A stretch of DNA of 64,000 nucleotides, taken from the NCBI GenBank assembly GCA_944381165.1, contig CALWKC010000010.1, positions 1 through 64,000 on the forward strand. Reading direction: 5' to 3'. The notes beneath the pieces were generated by a model that made no database searches, was not told where the DNA came from, and saw only the letters and a program-made list of their open reading frames with translations. Each line of letters starts with the position of its first letter. Position 1 is the first letter of the stretch. This document shows positions 25,294 to 34,624 of the stretch, one piece after another. This DNA is from an uncultured Lachnospira sp. (lineage in GTDB: Bacteria; Bacillota; Clostridia; Lachnospirales; Lachnospiraceae). The position numbers were made by a program, and so were the translations under genes.

Positions 25294-27427
25294 ACTTTCT
25301 CGCCCTCGTGACGGCAGTATACAAAAGATTCCTGTTCATAAGCATTCTCGGTCCCGGATACATCGGAATTACAACCGCCGGATATTCGCTTCCCTGCGAT
25401 TTATGCACAGTTATGGCATAGGCAAGCTCAAGCTCCTCGAGCTGATTAAAATCATAATTTACATATCTCTCATCATCAAACTTTACTGTCAGTTGTTCAG
25501 TAAACGCGTTAATCTCCGCTACCACCCCGGTATCGCCGTTGAACACACCGCTTCCCGCATCGCTTGGAATACCGTATCTGCTTCTCTTCTCCCACTCAAG
25601 CTGATAATTATTTTTTATCTGCATTACCTTATCACCCTCGCGGAAGGTTGTCTCACCGAATACCTTTTCCGCTTTTCCCGGTGACGGTGGGTTTAAAAAC
25701 TCCTGCATTATCTTGTTAAGTCTTAGCGAGCCGACCGCCGACTTTTTTGACGGCGTCAAAATCTGCACCTCGTTTACCTGAGCGCCTACATATGCAGGAA
25801 GCTTCTGTTTTACAAGCGTGCATATTGCTGCGATAACTTCATCCGGCGTCTGCCTTCTCACAAACAAGAAGTCCCGGCTGTATTTATTTAACACAATCTT
25901 CTCTCCCCGGTTGATTTTATGCGCATTAATTACAATCTCGCTCTCTGCCGCCTGCCTGAAAATCTTTTCAAGCCTGACTACAGGGAAACAGCCGGAGGCT
26001 ATAATATCCTTGAGTACATTTCCCGCGCCAACGCTCGGAAGCTGGTCGGTATCGCCCACAAGAATAAGTCTCGTCCCCACCGCAACAGCCTTCAGCAGGG
26101 AATTCATAATACTTATATCAACCATAGACATCTCGTCCACGATAATGACATCAGTCTCAAGCGGATTTTCCTCATTTCTGTCAAAACGAGTTCCGGCAGC
26201 CGCCCTCGCTTTGTCCTCCTCAGGAGCTCCGCATACCTCCAAAAGCCTGTGAATAGTCTGCGCCTCAACGCCGCAGGTCTCCGTCATACGCTTCGCAGCT
26301 CTGCCGGTAGGCGCCGCGAGACGGATATCCATCCCCTCCATTTGGAAGTACCTTATAATTGTATTAATAGTAGTCGTCTTTCCCGTGCCCGGCCCTCCGG
26401 TTATCACGACAAGTCCGTTTCTGACAGATTTTTTTACGGCTTCCCTCTGAATTTCATCGAGCTCAATATCAAGCCCCTGCTCTATTTTGGTTATAGCCGC
26501 ATCAAGCTCCGCTTCGTCGCACGAATACTGTATATCCAAATCGCACAGCATTCTCGCAGACGATGCTTCCATATAATAATACTGCGCCGCATATACATTA
26601 TTATGACCGTCTTTTTGCTTAACGACAATCTTCCTCTCAACAGCGAGGTCCATGACATACTTTTCCATGTCCTTAAAATCTATCAGCAGAAGCGACTTTA
26701 CATGCTCCTCAAGCTTTTCCATCGGCAGATAGACATGCCCCTGTCCTGCTGCCTGACACAGCACATAAAAAATTCCGCTCTTTATTCTGAAATCAGAATC
26801 AACCTTAATTCCCACTTTAGACGCAATGTCATCGGCAATCTTAAATCCTACGCCCTCTATATCATCGGCAAGGCGGTATGGATTTTCCTTTAAAATCGTA
26901 TAAATATCCTGTCCGTATCTGGAATAAATTTTGTTGGCAAGCTTCATGCTTATGCCGAACTCCTGCATAAACATCATTGCCCTGCGCACGTCTCTCTTAT
27001 CAGTGAGCTGCGCCGCAATATCCATAGCTTTTTTGATGCTGATGCCCTTAATCTCAGCAAGACGTTCCGGCTCCTCCTCCATAATCCTGAAGGTGTCGTC
27101 GCCAAAGGTTTTAACGATAGTCTCGGCAAGCTTTTCGCCGATTCCCTTGACCGCACCGGAAGCAAGATAGCGCCTCACAGACTTTTCATCATCCGGCGCT
27201 TTAAATTCATAAGACTGTATTTTAAACTGCATATAGTATACAGGATGCTTTACAAACTCACCCTGTGCAGCTATAAATTCACCTGCGCTGATATAACTCA
27301 AAATACCAACGCAGGTTACCTCTTCACCTTTATATGTAATATCAAATACCGTATATCCGTTATCCTCATTGCGAAAAATAATATTCTCCACAAATCCCTC
27401 AACGTATTTTACAGCTTCATAATCCAA
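25181..27427 (-). CDS. recD2: RecD2-type ATP-dependent DNA helicase
   Basis: The protein has 748 residues, the length of RecD2 proteins that act without RecBC. The N-terminal OB-like and helix-hairpin-helix region (AVKGIGEKLAETIVKTFGDD) precedes Walker A GGPGTGKTTTINTII, Walker B VIIVDEMSMVD, VGDTDQLPSVGAGNVL, and C-terminal motif AYAITVHKSQGSEYPAVV. It unwinds DNA 5' to 3' and helps in repair and mismatch processing. It sits inside the flagellar locus, three bases downstream of the FlgJ-like gene, so it may be co-expressed with it. Confidence 0.95.
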   Translation of the reverse strand: MDYEAVKYVEGFVENIIFRNEDNGYTVFDITYKGEEVTCVGILSYISAGEFIAAQGEFVKHPVYYMQFKIQSYEFKAPDDEKSVRRYLASGAVKGIGEKLAETIVKTFGDDTFRIMEEEPERLAEIKGISIKKAMDIAAQLTDKRDVRRAMMFMQEFGISMKLANKIYSRYGQDIYTILKENPYRLADDIEGVGFKIADDIASKVGIKVDSDFRIKSGIFYVLCQAAGQGHVYLPMEKLEEHVKSLLLIDFKDMEKYVMDLAVERKIVVKQKDGHNNVYAAQYYYMEASSARMLCDLDIQYSCDEAELDAAITKIEQGLDIELDEIQREAVKKSVRNGLVVITGGPGTGKTTTINTIIRYFQMEGMDIRLAAPTGRAAKRMTETCGVEAQTIHRLLEVCGAPEEDKARAAAGTRFDRNEENPLETDVIIVDEMSMVDISIMNSLLKAVAVGTRLILVGDTDQLPSVGAGNVLKDIIASGCFPVVRLEKIFRQAAESEIVINAHKINRGEKIVLNKYSRDFLFVRRQTPDEVIAAICTLVKQKLPAYVGAQVNEVQILTPSKKSAVGSLRLNKIMQEFLNPPSPGKAEKVFGETTFREGDKVMQIKNNYQLEWEKRSRYGIPSDAGSGVFNGDTGVVAEINAFTEQLTVKFDDERYVNYDFNQLEELELAYAITVHKSQGSEYPAVVIPMYPGPRMLMNRNLLYTAVTRARKCVCMVGNEDCFHQMAENETEQRRYSSLDERILEAAAQ

Positions 27428-27429
27428 AA

Positions 27430-27849
27430 TTACTCTACCTCACTAACTCCGTAGTTTCTCTTCATCTGCTCGTAGAGCTGCTGCGCAAGTCCAAGTCCCT
27501 TGCCGCCGTTGGATTCCGTCATCTTCTCCGCAACAACCTGCATCATCTCATCACCGAAATAACTTGACATTGTGCTCATTCCGGCATCAGAATTCTCAGT
27601 CATTCCAAAAAGAGACGCATAAATATTGCTGTCATCGGTATCTCCGTCAACCTTGGCCATTTTTATCATGGACTTCATCATCTGCTCTATAAAATAGCTC
27701 TCAAAGTCCTTGCAGACCTCCATAAGTTCGTCATCGGTAGCCTGCGAATAATCTGTGTTATTGAGCTTATTCTCAAGCGAGCTTGTACTGCCGGAAGCAT
27801 ATGTACCATTTGTATAGACTGAATTAATATTGCTGATTATACTGTCCAT
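27430..27849 (-). CDS. flgJ: FlgJ-type rod-binding protein without the hydrolase domain
   Basis: The protein has 139 residues. Residues about 40-130 are the rod-binding domain of FlgJ: ELMEVCKDFESYFIEQMMKS, FGDEMMQVVAEKMTESNGGKG, LGLAQQLYEQMKR. The muramidase domain of the enterobacterial protein is absent, as usual in Firmicutes, where this is a stand-alone rod cap. It lies directly after flgG (flhP), consistent with a job in distal rod assembly. Confidence 0.88.
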   Translation of the reverse strand: MDSIISNINSVYTNGTYASGSTSSLENKLNNTDYSQATDDELMEVCKDFESYFIEQMMKSMIKMAKVDGDTDDSNIYASLFGMTENSDAGMSTMSSYFGDEMMQVVAEKMTESNGGKGLGLAQQLYEQMKRNYGVSEVE

Positions 27850-27866
27850 ATCACACCTCCGTTACA

Positions 27867-28682
27867 TTATCTCTTAAGGTTATTTGCCTGCTCAAGCATT
27901 GTGTCTGAGGTGGTAATAGCTTTCGAACAAAGCTCATACGCTCTCTGCGCAGTAATCAGATTAACCATCTCCGTTGCAACATTGACGTTTGAAGCCTCAA
28001 GATAGCCCTGCTTTAAAGTACTCCTCTTGCCGACATCATCATATGCCTCATTCAGAGGAAGTCCTGATGCGTCACTCTCTGTGAGATATGAGCCTCCGAC
28101 CTGAGTAAGACCTGAAGGATTGCTGAACTGGTAAAGACCAATCTGTATTCCTATAGGCTGAGCGTTGCCTGCCTCATCCGGATAGCAGATATTGCCGTCC
28201 GCATCAACCGTAATCTCATTTATCTGATATTCCTCAGTAATCACGATAGGCTGCCCGTCAGAGCTTAACACAGGATAACCCTCCGATGTACACAGCATTG
28301 AGCCCTCTGTGCCAATCGCAAAATAAAAATTGCCGTTTCTTGTATAATAAGTCTCTCCATCAACATTCTGAACTGCGAAAAAACCATCGCCGCTGATATA
28401 AAAATCAGTAGTGCTGTCTGTTGCATTAGGCGAGCCCTGAGTGTAGTGTGCTGTTATTGAAGAAATTCTTGAGCCAAGCCCCACCTGTGCGCTCACCGGC
28501 TTAAATTCACCGTTAGCGGAGGTTGTCAGCGCCTGCATGTCCTGATAAAGAAGCGACTTGAACTCTGTGCTCTGCGACTTAAAGCCGACAGTATTTACAT
28601 TAGCAAGATTATTTGCTATAACGTCTACATTCGTCTGCTGCGCCATCATTCCCGATGCGGCAGAATATAACGACCTTACCAT
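27867..28682 (-). CDS. flgG: Flagellar distal-rod protein FlgG (FlhP-like)
   Basis: The protein has 271 residues. It starts MVRSLYSAASGMMAQQTNVD and VIANNLANVNTVGFK, ends with EMVNLITAQRAYELCSKAI, and has the central domain of FlgG. In B. subtilis the same pair (flhO, flhP) follows mbl. FlgG-type proteins polymerise into the distal rod between motor and hook. Spacing to the upstream gene is 35 bases, so both come from the sigma-28-type promoter at 29567-29595. Confidence 0.93.
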   Translation of the reverse strand: MVRSLYSAASGMMAQQTNVDVIANNLANVNTVGFKSQSTEFKSLLYQDMQALTTSANGEFKPVSAQVGLGSRISSITAHYTQGSPNATDSTTDFYISGDGFFAVQNVDGETYYTRNGNFYFAIGTEGSMLCTSEGYPVLSSDGQPIVITEEYQINEITVDADGNICYPDEAGNAQPIGIQIGLYQFSNPSGLTQVGGSYLTESDASGLPLNEAYDDVGKRSTLKQGYLEASNVNVATEMVNLITAQRAYELCSKAITTSDTMLEQANNLKR

Positions 28683-28717
28683 ATGTCTCTCCGTTTCTGC
28701 ATAAATTTACGCGTATA

Positions 28718-29491
28718 TTATAATTCCGAAATAGTTACCGTTTTACCGAGCATCTCATCTATAGCGTTGATAACCTTCTGACCGCTCTCATACTCTCTTG
28801 CAATAGTAATCATCTCGACCATCTCGGATACAACATTAATATTTGACGCTTCTTTATAGCCCTGGTTTACAGCAGCGGTCACAGTATCCGTCTCCGTAGC
28901 GCCCTCAACCGCGCGGAAAAGATTCTCGCCGTACATCTCAAGGTAGTTGTAATCCTCAAAATCCGTGAGCTGGAATGTATCTATATACACACCGTCAGCA
29001 TAAATCTCTCCTGTAGTCTCGACCGTAAGCTCGTCAATATTCGTCGGAAGCTGTATCGGTCCGTTCTGTCCCAGAACATAATCACCATCCTTGGTAACCA
29101 GATAACCCTCTGAGTTCATCTGGAAAGCCCCGTCCCTGGTATACATTGTTGATGTCTCACCAGCCTTATTCGTAAAGGAAATATTAAAAAATCCTTTTCC
29201 TGACAACGCAAAATCGTATGTATTATCCGTAGTTATAAAGGAGCCCTGGTCCCAATTACGATATGTCTCACCGATTTTTGCTCCAAGCGAAAGCGTACCG
29301 ATATTCTGATTAAGATGTCCGACTGTCAAATCCTTCACCTTAATACCGTACACCGAATCAAAGGACTGTGTTGTACAGCCCTCCTTCTTAAAGCCCGTTG
29401 TAGTTGCATTCGCAAGATTGTTGGACACGACATCAAGCCTGTGCTGGCTATTCACCATTCCCGTGTAAGCAGTGTATAACCCTTTTACCAT
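28718..29491 (-). CDS. flgF: Flagellar rod protein of the FlgF/FlgG family (FlhO-like)
   Basis: 257 residues from the ATG at 29491; GGAGG seven bases upstream favours this over the first codon of the longer frame at 29518. VKGLYTAYTGMVNSQHRLDV with VSNNLANATTTGFKK is the rod-protein N-terminus, and ISELEVMITIAREYESGQKV-like helix (here SEMVEMITIAREYESGQKV) the C-terminus. It corresponds to FlhO of B. subtilis by position after mbl and by length. It should form a proximal or distal rod layer. Confidence 0.9.
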   Translation of the reverse strand: MVKGLYTAYTGMVNSQHRLDVVSNNLANATTTGFKKEGCTTQSFDSVYGIKVKDLTVGHLNQNIGTLSLGAKIGETYRNWDQGSFITTDNTYDFALSGKGFFNISFTNKAGETSTMYTRDGAFQMNSEGYLVTKDGDYVLGQNGPIQLPTNIDELTVETTGEIYADGVYIDTFQLTDFEDYNYLEMYGENLFRAVEGATETDTVTAAVNQGYKEASNINVVSEMVEMITIAREYESGQKVINAIDEMLGKTVTISEL

Positions 29492-29566
29492 AACCTGACC
29501 TCCATCCTGCCGCCGCATGCAGCATTTGTTTGCTTTCTGTATAATATCACATTTCGTCTGTAATTA

Positions 29567-29595
29567 TATATCGGCATTCTCCGCCGAAAACTTAA
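29567..29595 (-). promoter_or_regulatory. sigma-28-type promoter of flgF-flgG-flgJ
   Basis: TTAA (29595-29592), 17 bases, CCGATATA (29574-29567), preceded by G as in the full GCCGATA consensus. Confidence 0.8.
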
Positions 29596-29661
29596 CATTA
29601 AAATCTTATTTTTTTAAAATTTATTATGCGGGGATTACCCTCTGTGATATGCCTCTGAATA

Positions 29662-30654
29662 TTACTCTTCTCTGTAACCTGCAAGGAATTCAATGAACTT
29701 GCCTGTTCCGATAGCCACAGCTGTCATAGGATCCTCTGCCGTCATAGTGTTGATGCCTGTCTTTGCCTCAATTAAATCCTCAAGGCCGGACAGAAGGCTT
29801 CCTCCGCCTGTGAGCACAATTCCTCTGTCTGCAATATCAGATGCAAGCTCAGGAGGGGTCTTTTCAAGAACGCTGTGTACAGCCTCAACAATCTGTGATG
29901 TTGCCTCTCTCAAAGCCTCCTCTGTCTCCTCTGAGGTAACCTCGACAGTCTTAGGAAGTCCGGTAACAAGATTACGTCCCCTTACATTCATGGTTGTAAC
30001 CTCTGCTCTCGGATATGCCGAGCCAATCTTAATCTTAATATCTTCCGCTGTTCTCTCACCTATGAGAAGGTTATGTTTTTTTCTCATATATCTCACAAGC
30101 GCCTCGTCAAAATCATCGCCTGCAATCTTAATAGATGTACTTACAACTGTTCCGCCGAGAGAAATAACGGCAATATCCGTTGTACCGCCTCCAATGTCAA
30201 CAATCATATTTCCGCACGGTCTTGAAATGTCAATGCCGGCTCCGATTGCAGCAGCGATAGGTTCCTCTATAATTGCAACCTCCCTCGCACCCGCCTGAAG
30301 AGTTGCGTCCTCTACCGCCTTCTTTTCAACCTCTGTTACGCCCGAAGGCACGCATACGCTTATTCTCGGCTTCTTTAACATTCTCTTGCCGATTGCCTTC
30401 TGGATAAAGTACTTGAGCATCTTCTCCGTTACGGTGTAATCAGAGATAACACCCTGACGAAGCGGCCTTACAGCCACAATATTGCCCGGAGTTCTTCCCA
30501 GCATAAGGCGGGCTTCCTCTCCTATAGCTTTAATTTTATTGGTGTCTCTGTCAAAAGCGACTACTGAAGGCTCCTTTAACACTACACCCTTTCCCTTTAT
30601 ATAAACCAAAATACTGGCAGTTCCCAAATCAATACCTATGTCAGTTGACAGCAT
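29662..30654 (-). CDS. mbl: MreB-family cell-shape actin (Mbl-like)
   Basis: The protein has 330 residues. Actin-fold signatures are complete: DIGIDLGTASILVY (phosphate 1), NMIVDIGGGTTDIAVISLGG (phosphate 2), and GIVLTGGGSLLSGL (adenosine). MreB/Mbl filaments guide elongation peptidoglycan synthesis at the membrane. The choice of Mbl rests on position: it precedes the flgF/flgG pair as mbl precedes flhO-flhP in B. subtilis. A second, more classical mreB elsewhere in the genome is expected but not visible. Confidence 0.92.
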   Translation of the reverse strand: MLSTDIGIDLGTASILVYIKGKGVVLKEPSVVAFDRDTNKIKAIGEEARLMLGRTPGNIVAVRPLRQGVISDYTVTEKMLKYFIQKAIGKRMLKKPRISVCVPSGVTEVEKKAVEDATLQAGAREVAIIEEPIAAAIGAGIDISRPCGNMIVDIGGGTTDIAVISLGGTVVSTSIKIAGDDFDEALVRYMRKKHNLLIGERTAEDIKIKIGSAYPRAEVTTMNVRGRNLVTGLPKTVEVTSEETEEALREATSQIVEAVHSVLEKTPPELASDIADRGIVLTGGGSLLSGLEDLIEAKTGINTMTAEDPMTAVAIGTGKFIEFLAGYREE

Positions 30655-30789
30655 AAAATTACTCCTTTCAATTCTCCTAAACTGTGCATTTTATGACTGT
30701 CTATCATTATATACAACATCTGATAAATTTAAAAGCCTTATTTTTAATAAATTTCCAAAAAAAATTTTTCTCTCAAAATTATACCTGCG

Positions 30790-31593
30790 TTACCTCTTCA
30801 TATTGACATATTTTTTTATCTCCTCAAGCGCGTCTCCAAACTTCTTAGATGAAGCCGACGGAAAACTCTTAAGCAGTGATTTCTGTATCTTTCCGGCTTT
30901 TTCTTTAGCCGCGTCAAGCTCCAGCTTAAGGTGCTCTATCTTCTGCTCCTGCTTTGCAAAATATTCTATCTGCTTAGCGGTTGCCTTCTCAGTAAAAGCT
31001 TCCTTTGCCTCCGCGAAGCGCTCGGTAAATTCCGCAAGCTCTCTTCTAATCATATCCTCATAGACAAGCAGCTTCTGGAAATCCAGAGCCTTCCTGAACG
31101 CAAATACCGCGTCCACGACAGCGGCAACAAGCACCACCGCCAGCAAAGCTGTCAGAAGATACCTGTTCATGCCGTCAATAAACCTCTCTATCGGTACATG
31201 TATAAATTTTACGAGCAGCACCGAGAGAACTCCCCAGAAAAGAGATGACGACAGACATATATAACCGTGTATATTAAACCTTTTATTGCTGTAATCCCAG
31301 TATTTCATATTAAATATGGCTTCCATTCCGGCGCCCGTTATATACTCGAGAGCAGTAGCCGCAATCATACCGCATATATAAACCAGGAATGCGTTGTCGG
31401 CGACAATCAGTGTGGATAAAATAATCGTGAGAGCCCCGAATCCGTAAAGCGGCAGAATAGGCCCCTTAAGAAAGCCCCTGTTTGTGAGCTTGCGCTTCGA
31501 TACAGAAACAATAGTCGATTCTATACACCACCCTAAAAAGCTGTATATAAAGAAAAATGCCAGCCACTTTTCAAGCACAAAATACCTTTCCAT
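30790..31593 (-). CDS. CmpB-type putative ABC transporter permease (PF06541-like membrane protein)
   Basis: The protein has 267 residues. The N-terminal 160 hold about five transmembrane segments with the family signature FFIYSFLGWCIESTIVSVSK, GFLKGPILPLYGFGAL and a GYICLSSSLFWGVLSV block. Residues about 175-265 are a charged, coiled-coil-like cytoplasmic tail. The family is widespread in Clostridia and has no proven function despite its name; no ATPase partner is near. It lies between metK and mbl on the same strand. Confidence 0.75.
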   Translation of the reverse strand: MERYFVLEKWLAFFFIYSFLGWCIESTIVSVSKRKLTNRGFLKGPILPLYGFGALTIILSTLIVADNAFLVYICGMIAATALEYITGAGMEAIFNMKYWDYSNKRFNIHGYICLSSSLFWGVLSVLLVKFIHVPIERFIDGMNRYLLTALLAVVLVAAVVDAVFAFRKALDFQKLLVYEDMIRRELAEFTERFAEAKEAFTEKATAKQIEYFAKQEQKIEHLKLELDAAKEKAGKIQKSLLKSFPSASSKKFGDALEEIKKYVNMKR

Positions 31594-31633
31594 AAAAACC
31601 TCCGTTCCCGAGCAAGTCTTTGAGTAAATACAA

Positions 31634-31668
31634 CAGCCGGATGCAGGAAGCTGTCCTACATCCGGCTT
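31634..31668 (-). terminator. Long hairpin after metK
   Basis: AGCCGGATGTAGGA, CAGCT loop, TCCTGCATCCGGCT on the minus strand: 14 pairs with at most one mismatch. The T-run after it is weak. Confidence 0.6.
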
Positions 31669-31688
31669 TACATTACAGTATATCCATT

Positions 31689-32876
31689 TTACAGATATTT
31701 TTTCAAAGTTTCTGTCTTATCTGTCTTTTCCCACGGCAGGTCAAGATCAGTGCGTCCAAAGTGTCCGTAAGCCGCTGTCTGCTTATAAATAGGACGTCTC
31801 AAATCGAGCATCCTGATAATTCCAGCCGGTCTCAAATCGAAGTTTTCTCTGATAATTTCAACAATCTTTTCATCTGAAAGCTTTCCTGTTCCAAACGTAT
31901 CTACCATAACAGATGTCGGCTGCGCTACACCGATTGCATATGAAAGCTGTATTTCGCATCTGTCAGCAAGTCCGGCAGCCACAATATTTTTTGCAACATA
32001 GCGGGCAGCATATGCCGCTGAGCGGTCAACCTTAGTGCAGTCCTTGCCTGAAAACGCGCCGCCGCCGTGTCTTGCAACTCCGCCGTAAGTGTCAACTATA
32101 ATCTTGCGTCCCGTGAGACCGCTGTCGCCGTTAGGTCCGCCGATTACAAATCTCCCCGTAGGATTAATAAATATCTTTGTATCGGCATCAATCATTGCAG
32201 GGTCAACAACTGCATCAATGACATGCTTCTTAACATCCTCATGAATCTGCTCCTGTGATACCTCCGGGGCATGCTGTGATGACACAACAATCGCGTCAAG
32301 CCTTACAGGCTTATTATTGCTGTCGTATTCAACCGTCACCTGTGTCTTTCCGTCCGGTCTCAAATACGGAAGCGTTCCGTTCTTTCTCACACTCGTGAGC
32401 TGTCTTGCAAGCTTCTGCGCCAGAGCCGCAGAGTACGGCATATATTCCGGAGTCTCGTTTGTGGCATAACCGAACATCATTCCCTGGTCTCCTGCTCCGA
32501 TAGCCTCAATCGCAGCATCCTCACTCTCTCCGTTCTTAGCCTCGAAAGCTTTGTCAACTCCCATTGCAATATCCGGAGACTGCTTGTCAAGAGCAACCAT
32601 AACCGCGCAGGTATGTCCGTCAAAGCCCTTTTCTGAACTGTCATAGCCTATCTGTACCACAGTGTCGCGGACAATCTGCGGAATATCAACATTGGCCTTT
32701 GTAGTAACCTCGCCCATAACCATAATAAAACCTGTGTTTGTGAGCGTCTCGCAGGCAACTCTCGAATAAGGGTCCTGCTCGTACATAGCGTCAAGTATTG
32801 CATCTGAAATCTGATCGCAGATTTTATCCGGATGTCCCTCGGTTACTGATTCTGATGTAAATAATCTCTTTTCCAT
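31689..32876 (-). CDS. metK: S-adenosylmethionine synthetase
   Basis: The protein has 395 residues, the normal length. It begins with [20 protein letters not shown] (ATP-binding His in EGHPDK) and has [12 protein letters not shown] and the [16 protein letters not shown] phosphate loop. It makes SAM from ATP and methionine in the cytoplasm. Control by a SAM-sensing riboswitch in the leader (33073-33286) is strongly supported. A 130-nt repeat lies between that riboswitch and the ATG. It provides the donor for the methyltransferase at 1329-2261, among many others. Confidence 0.98.
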   Translation of the reverse strand: MEKRLFTSESVTEGHPDKICDQISDAILDAMYEQDPYSRVACETLTNTGFIMVMGEVTTKANVDIPQIVRDTVVQIGYDSSEKGFDGHTCAVMVALDKQSPDIAMGVDKAFEAKNGESEDAAIEAIGAGDQGMMFGYATNETPEYMPYSAALAQKLARQLTSVRKNGTLPYLRPDGKTQVTVEYDSNNKPVRLDAIVVSSQHAPEVSQEQIHEDVKKHVIDAVVDPAMIDADTKIFINPTGRFVIGGPNGDSGLTGRKIIVDTYGGVARHGGGAFSGKDCTKVDRSAAYAARYVAKNIVAAGLADRCEIQLSYAIGVAQPTSVMVDTFGTGKLSDEKIVEIIRENFDLRPAGIIRMLDLRRPIYKQTAAYGHFGRTDLDLPWEKTDKTETLKKYL

Positions 32877-32949
32877 AATCGTATCCTCTCCTTGTAAAAA
32901 TGAAGTTTATATAAAAGTTTCATAATATAACGTATCTCCGCAGAATAAC

Positions 32950-33080
32950 AAAGAGTTCGCAAGCGAACTCTCTCGCGAGGCGCGGATTCGTAAGAATAAT
33001 TGCCATTCCGCGCCTCTGCGATCCTGCGGAGCATTTTTATTCTATAGGAAGTTCAGAGAACTTTCCTATAGAATAAAAAA
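32950..33080. repeat. Full copy of a 130-nt three-hairpin repeat, inside the metK leader
   Basis: Three hairpins in a row: GAGTTCGC-AAGC-GAACTC; a GAGGCGCGGA/TCCGCGCCTC stem of about ten pairs; and a roughly 20-pair stem built from TTTTTATTCTATAGGAA and its complement. The copy at 40363-40496 is the same sequence in reverse orientation, and a third copy at 23761 is partial. The right end merges with the T-run of the SAM riboswitch terminator. Confidence 0.9.
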
Positions 33081-33286
33081 ACGGACCCTCTTAAAAGGAC
33101 CCGCAATCACCAGATTTCGAAATCCTCTTATTGTTCGAATCTATCGCCCTCTGCACTTACAGTGCAGCCGGTTTAATCTTCGCTCAGGTTGGCACCTTCC
33201 TCGACCTGTATACGCCTCATCATATACAGTGCTTGGGGTTGCCGGGCTTCATCGACCCTATGTGTCTCCGCCACTCTAAATAAGGG
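33073..33286 (-). promoter_or_regulatory. SAM-I (S-box) riboswitch with terminator, controlling metK
   Basis: The aptamer (33286-33127, minus strand) starts CTTATTTAGAGTGGCGGAGA and continues with GGGTCGATGAAGCCCGGCAACC, the hallmark S-box core. GGTGCCAACCTG and a closing AATAAG follow, the latter pairing with the 5' CTTATT. Downstream GGGTCCTTTTAAGAGGGTCC pairs with itself through G-U wobbles and is followed by a seven-T run: a terminator. High SAM should stop transcription before metK. Confidence 0.95.
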
Positions 33287-33430
33287 ATAAAATATCGTTA
33301 TATTTAATTACAAATGAATATTACACAAACTTTTCTATATAGTCAAGTATTTAATGTCATAAAATTGACATTTAACCCTAAATTTCTTATAATTTACATA
33401 AGTATTATGGGAAATGAGGTTTTAACAGCT

Positions 33431-34561
33431 ATGCAGAATAATCCAACATCTGACAGTAATAAAAACAGCTCCCAAAATAAGAGCCCTGAAAAAACTATTT
33501 TTATATTTGACGCCGAAGAGGGCATGGTACTCTCCAGAGACGTCATTAAAAGCGACGGCTCGCTTATCGCCGCACGCGGGACAACTCTTGACATGGATAT
33601 AATAGCAAAGATTTCCGGCTATCATATTCTGGAAATCAACATTGTAGATATGCCGCCGGCTCCAAAGGCTCCTGCCGCCGACACTTCTACATATTTTGAA
33701 AAAATACGAAACAGCCAGCAGTTTAAAGCCTTTCGCAGCGAATACACCACAGGGGTATCCGATTTAAAAAACCAGTTAAATGATATAGTAAACCGGAACA
33801 GTGACATTGACGAGGAGTCTCTTCTTATGTACCCCCTTTCACTTATGTCAAAATATTCAAACAGTCTTCAGATGTTTGATATGCTGCACTGTCTGCGCCA
33901 GTTTGATGACCTCACATTTGCGCACAGCATAAATGTTGCTCTCGTCGCTTCAATAATCGGTCAATGGCTGGGCTGCTCTGAGGAGGACATTCGTATTCTT
34001 ACTATGTGCGGACTGCTGCACGATATAGGAAAGATGCGAATTCCCGAGGAAATTCTCAACAAACCCGGAAAACTTACAGCGTCAGAATTTGATGTAATGA
34101 AAAAGCATGTAAATTTCGGCTATGATATTATCAAGGACAAAAATATTGACGTCCGCATCAAGGAGGCATGCCTTCTTCACCACGAAAAATGCAACGGCAC
34201 AGGCTATCCTTTCGGTCTTACCAGCGAAAGAATTCCTGATTTTGCCAAGATAATATCTATTGCTGATATATATGACGCCATGACCTCAGACAGAGTATAC
34301 CGAGGCGCAGTATGCCCGTTTACGGTAATACATCTTATGGAGCAGGAATGCTTTACTACACTTGAGCCGGCATTTACGCTTCCGTTTTTAAAGAATGTCG
34401 TATCCTCATACATTCACACAAACGTAAAGCTGTCCGACGGCAAGGTGGGCGAGGTAATATTGATAAACGATAAAAATTTAAGCTGTCCTGTAGTAAAATG
34501 CGGCGGCGAGTTTTTGGATTTATCCAAGAGACCTGATTTAAACATAACCGCTATACTTTAA
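33431..34561 (+). CDS. HD-GYP domain protein, probable cyclic-di-GMP phosphodiesterase
   Basis: 376 residues from the ATG at 33431, which has GAGGT ten bases upstream; the frame opens earlier at 33314 without a ribosome site. The N-terminal 120 residues are a small beta-rich domain (IFDAEEGMVLSRDVIKSDGS) seen before HD-GYP domains. The HD motif LLHDIGKMRIPEEILNKPGK and the GYP block HHEKCNGTGYPFGL are intact, as is IADIYDAMTSDR. HD-GYP enzymes linearise c-di-GMP, a signal that switches motility and sessile growth; the flagellar locus is close by. No membrane segment. Confidence 0.88.
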   Translation: MQNNPTSDSNKNSSQNKSPEKTIFIFDAEEGMVLSRDVIKSDGSLIAARGTTLDMDIIAKISGYHILEINIVDMPPAPKAPAADTSTYFEKIRNSQQFKAFRSEYTTGVSDLKNQLNDIVNRNSDIDEESLLMYPLSLMSKYSNSLQMFDMLHCLRQFDDLTFAHSINVALVASIIGQWLGCSEEDIRILTMCGLLHDIGKMRIPEEILNKPGKLTASEFDVMKKHVNFGYDIIKDKNIDVRIKEACLLHHEKCNGTGYPFGLTSERIPDFAKIISIADIYDAMTSDRVYRGAVCPFTVIHLMEQECFTTLEPAFTLPFLKNVVSSYIHTNVKLSDGKVGEVILINDKNLSCPVVKCGGEFLDLSKRPDLNITAIL

Positions 34562-34624
34562 CGTCCATGCATATTTGTCTCTGTATAAGAATATGCTATA
34601 CAAACAAATATGCAGGGGTTTTGC

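Noticed and set aside
25919..26893. 324-codon plus-strand ORF opposite recD2
   Set aside because: Antisense shadow of a complete helicase gene; the product shows no motif.
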